A stretch of DNA of 64,000 nucleotides from Coriaria nepalensis. Taxonomy: Eukaryota > Streptophyta > Magnoliopsida > Cucurbitales > Coriariaceae. A program made the translations under genes and the position numbers. Numbering within the stretch: position 1 is the stretch's first letter; each line of letters begins with the position of its first letter. Shown in pieces: positions 62,493 to 64,000 of the stretch. The stretch lies in contig CP114481.1 in the NCBI GenBank assembly GCA_027186245.1, positions 4,510,501 to 4,574,500 on the forward strand, in the 5' to 3' direction. The notes below the pieces were generated by a model. That model was not told the DNA's origin. It did not search any database and saw nothing but the letters and a program-made list of their open reading frames with translations.

Positions 62493-64000
62493 GTACTCTA
62501 ATGCTATTATTAGAAACAAGCTTGTGACTTTTCCCTGGAAGTATGTTTTATTTTCATTTTTGATGAGCAGACCTTTGTGATTTCTTATCTTTTTCTTCTT
62601 TTTTTTGGTGTGGGGGGGGAGGGGGGGTGATGGGAATTATGTAGAGTAACTGTAGTAAATCTTGTTGGATGAAGCGAATTCTAGCTTGCATTAGAGTACC
62701 TTTAGAATTGGCTTGCATGTTTATTGGATTAAGTTGTCTGGATTTATCTGATTCGGATATTGTAATTGGCAGAGTAGTGCAAACACTTATATTACCACTT
62801 AATCTTACCTTAGGACACATACTTTGTCTCTAAAAATATATATATATATATATATATAATATATCTTAAATACTTAGACATTCAAAGATGCATATAAAAG
62901 CCTTTAGAAGTTGAAAATTGCATGATGTCTGTCCTTTTGAGTAGTGTTACTATTGATTAGGCATGATGGTCTAAAGTTTTATATTTTAATTCACCATTTA
63001 GGATAATCCTATTAAGGTACGACACTCATTCTCTAATATATCTAGCCAGTTAGTCTCCTTTAGTCTTATGCCTAGTGGATCTTCTGGTCAATCTCAGGTT
63101 ACTAGTTCTTTTATACTCTGTACAATGTCACCATATGTATGGGCCATGTAGTCCCTTGTTCTTAGCAAGCCCAGTCCTATAAATGTAGATACAACATGCA
63201 ATATGTTGCAGATCCAGTTAAGTTTTCTAGAGAAATTGAGGTGTCGTCCGGCTTGGGTCGGCCTGATTCTCAAGTCTTCCATGGGCCAGACTTGACTGTT
63301 TGGGTATTACAAAGTCACACCTACTCTGAACCGAGAAGGCACTACAACTGGGCTAGCCATAATCACTGGTCCGTGCTGGTCCAAACACGGTATCCCGGCT
63401 TGAGCTGAGCTCTATGTCAACTTGTGCAGGCCTCTGTCAATTTATGTTGAGCTCTACGGAGGTTTTCTGATTTTAGACTGTAACATGGATTATCCTTTAG
63501 TAGAAATGGGATTTGAAATAATGGCCTTGTTTATTACGATCACTGGTATTATTATCTTGCCACGTGCTTTGTTAGTTAAGCCTCCTTTCTTTCGTTTCTG
63601 CTTGCGGGGTTTTAGCCTTCACTTTAATTATTAGCCCAAATTTGTAGACTGGCGCATCTGGTCTAAAATAAAATATTTGCTTAAGAACTTATTTTAATTT
63701 AAATTTTTGGTTATAAGGTGTCATTTGACAATTTACTCAATTAGAATTATTCGTTTATAATCAAACAGAATTTCATTTATGACCCCCAAACAAAAAAAAA
63801 AACAGTCTGTCTTTGATAAGATTATAGTTCTTAATTTTACTAGCTTAGAGTTATTTCTCTTACTAGGTTAGAGCACATTTGTTAAAAGCTATTTTCATAT
63901 AGTGAGTAAACATTTGCTACACAATTTACAGTTGCATAAAATTTCACATTGTTCTAACTTGTATAAACATGATATCATTAATTTATTATTTTCTTCATAC
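62493..64000. other. Right edge, no supported gene
   Basis: If the CSN2-like locus is unprocessed, this is its first intron. It contains a poly-G/GGGGT stretch at 62610-62628 and a TA microsatellite at 62837-62858. The block at 63190-63430 is less AT-rich and may be a repeat. Frames here show no family. Confidence 0.35.

Noticed and set aside
1..64000. tRNA, rRNA or spliceosomal RNA genes
   Set aside because: I saw only tRNA-like primer-binding sites of LTR elements and one SINE-like B box; none folds as a complete tRNA by eye.

Overview
This window is AT-rich nuclear DNA of a flowering plant, most likely a eudicot. The evidence is spliced genes with GT-AG introns of plant length, and plant-type LTR retrotransposons (Copia, Ty3/gypsy), hAT and Mutator-like transposons and MITEs. 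Every real gene that I can read is on the minus strand apart from a broken phytocyanin gene and a COP9-subunit-like exon on the plus strand. No rRNA, tRNA, CRISPR or bacterial-type operon was seen.

Host genes: (1) 10484-12720 (-), a family-16 class I methyltransferase in eight coding exons, 252 codons. (2) 23240-26560 (-), hydroxymethylglutaryl-CoA lyase (HMGCL) in eight coding exons plus a 5' UTR exon near 27.8-28.0 kb, with all catalytic residues present. (3) 32994-34886 (+), an early nodulin-like phytocyanin that is a pseudogene (frameshift in the signal peptide, stop codon in exon 1). (4) 45701-61446 (-), La-related protein 1 (LARP1) in fourteen coding exons over 15.7 kb. Its La motif is intact, but the C-terminal DM15 region carries a one-base deletion and a Trp-to-stop change. 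(5) 62402-62492 (+), a first exon matching COP9 signalosome subunit 2 (CSN2) with two in-frame stops, divergent from LARP1. From memory, HMGCL, a family-16 methyltransferase and CSN2 also lie near one another on Arabidopsis chromosome 2, which suggests conserved synteny.

Layout: 1-10 kb is repeats (a 2 kb Copia LTR, a hAT/TTF-type transposase remnant, a 70-bp minisatellite, a long foldback). 10.5-12.7 kb is the methyltransferase, with a Tourist-like MITE in an intron. 13.9-22.7 kb is a transposon graveyard (DUF1985/Ulp1 element, BED-hAT transposase, Copia reverse transcriptase and two LTRs). 23.2-28.0 kb is HMGCL. 29-32 kb holds a gypsy-like leader and a clean solo LTR with a CAAGT target duplication. 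33-35 kb is the phytocyanin pseudogene. 35.9-43.1 kb holds a Mutator remnant, rearranged LTRs and a minus-strand Copia relic. 44.8 kb has a pectinesterase-like scrap. 45.7-61.4 kb is LARP1, whose seventh intron (about 7 kb) has taken in a 5-kb Copia element and a 1.4-kb internally deleted gypsy element, both with target duplications.

The genes do not form a pathway. The main biological points are the selective decay of the LARP1 DM15 region, the probable loss of a splice donor in the methyltransferase, the stop-bearing CSN2 exon, and the well-bounded non-autonomous elements.
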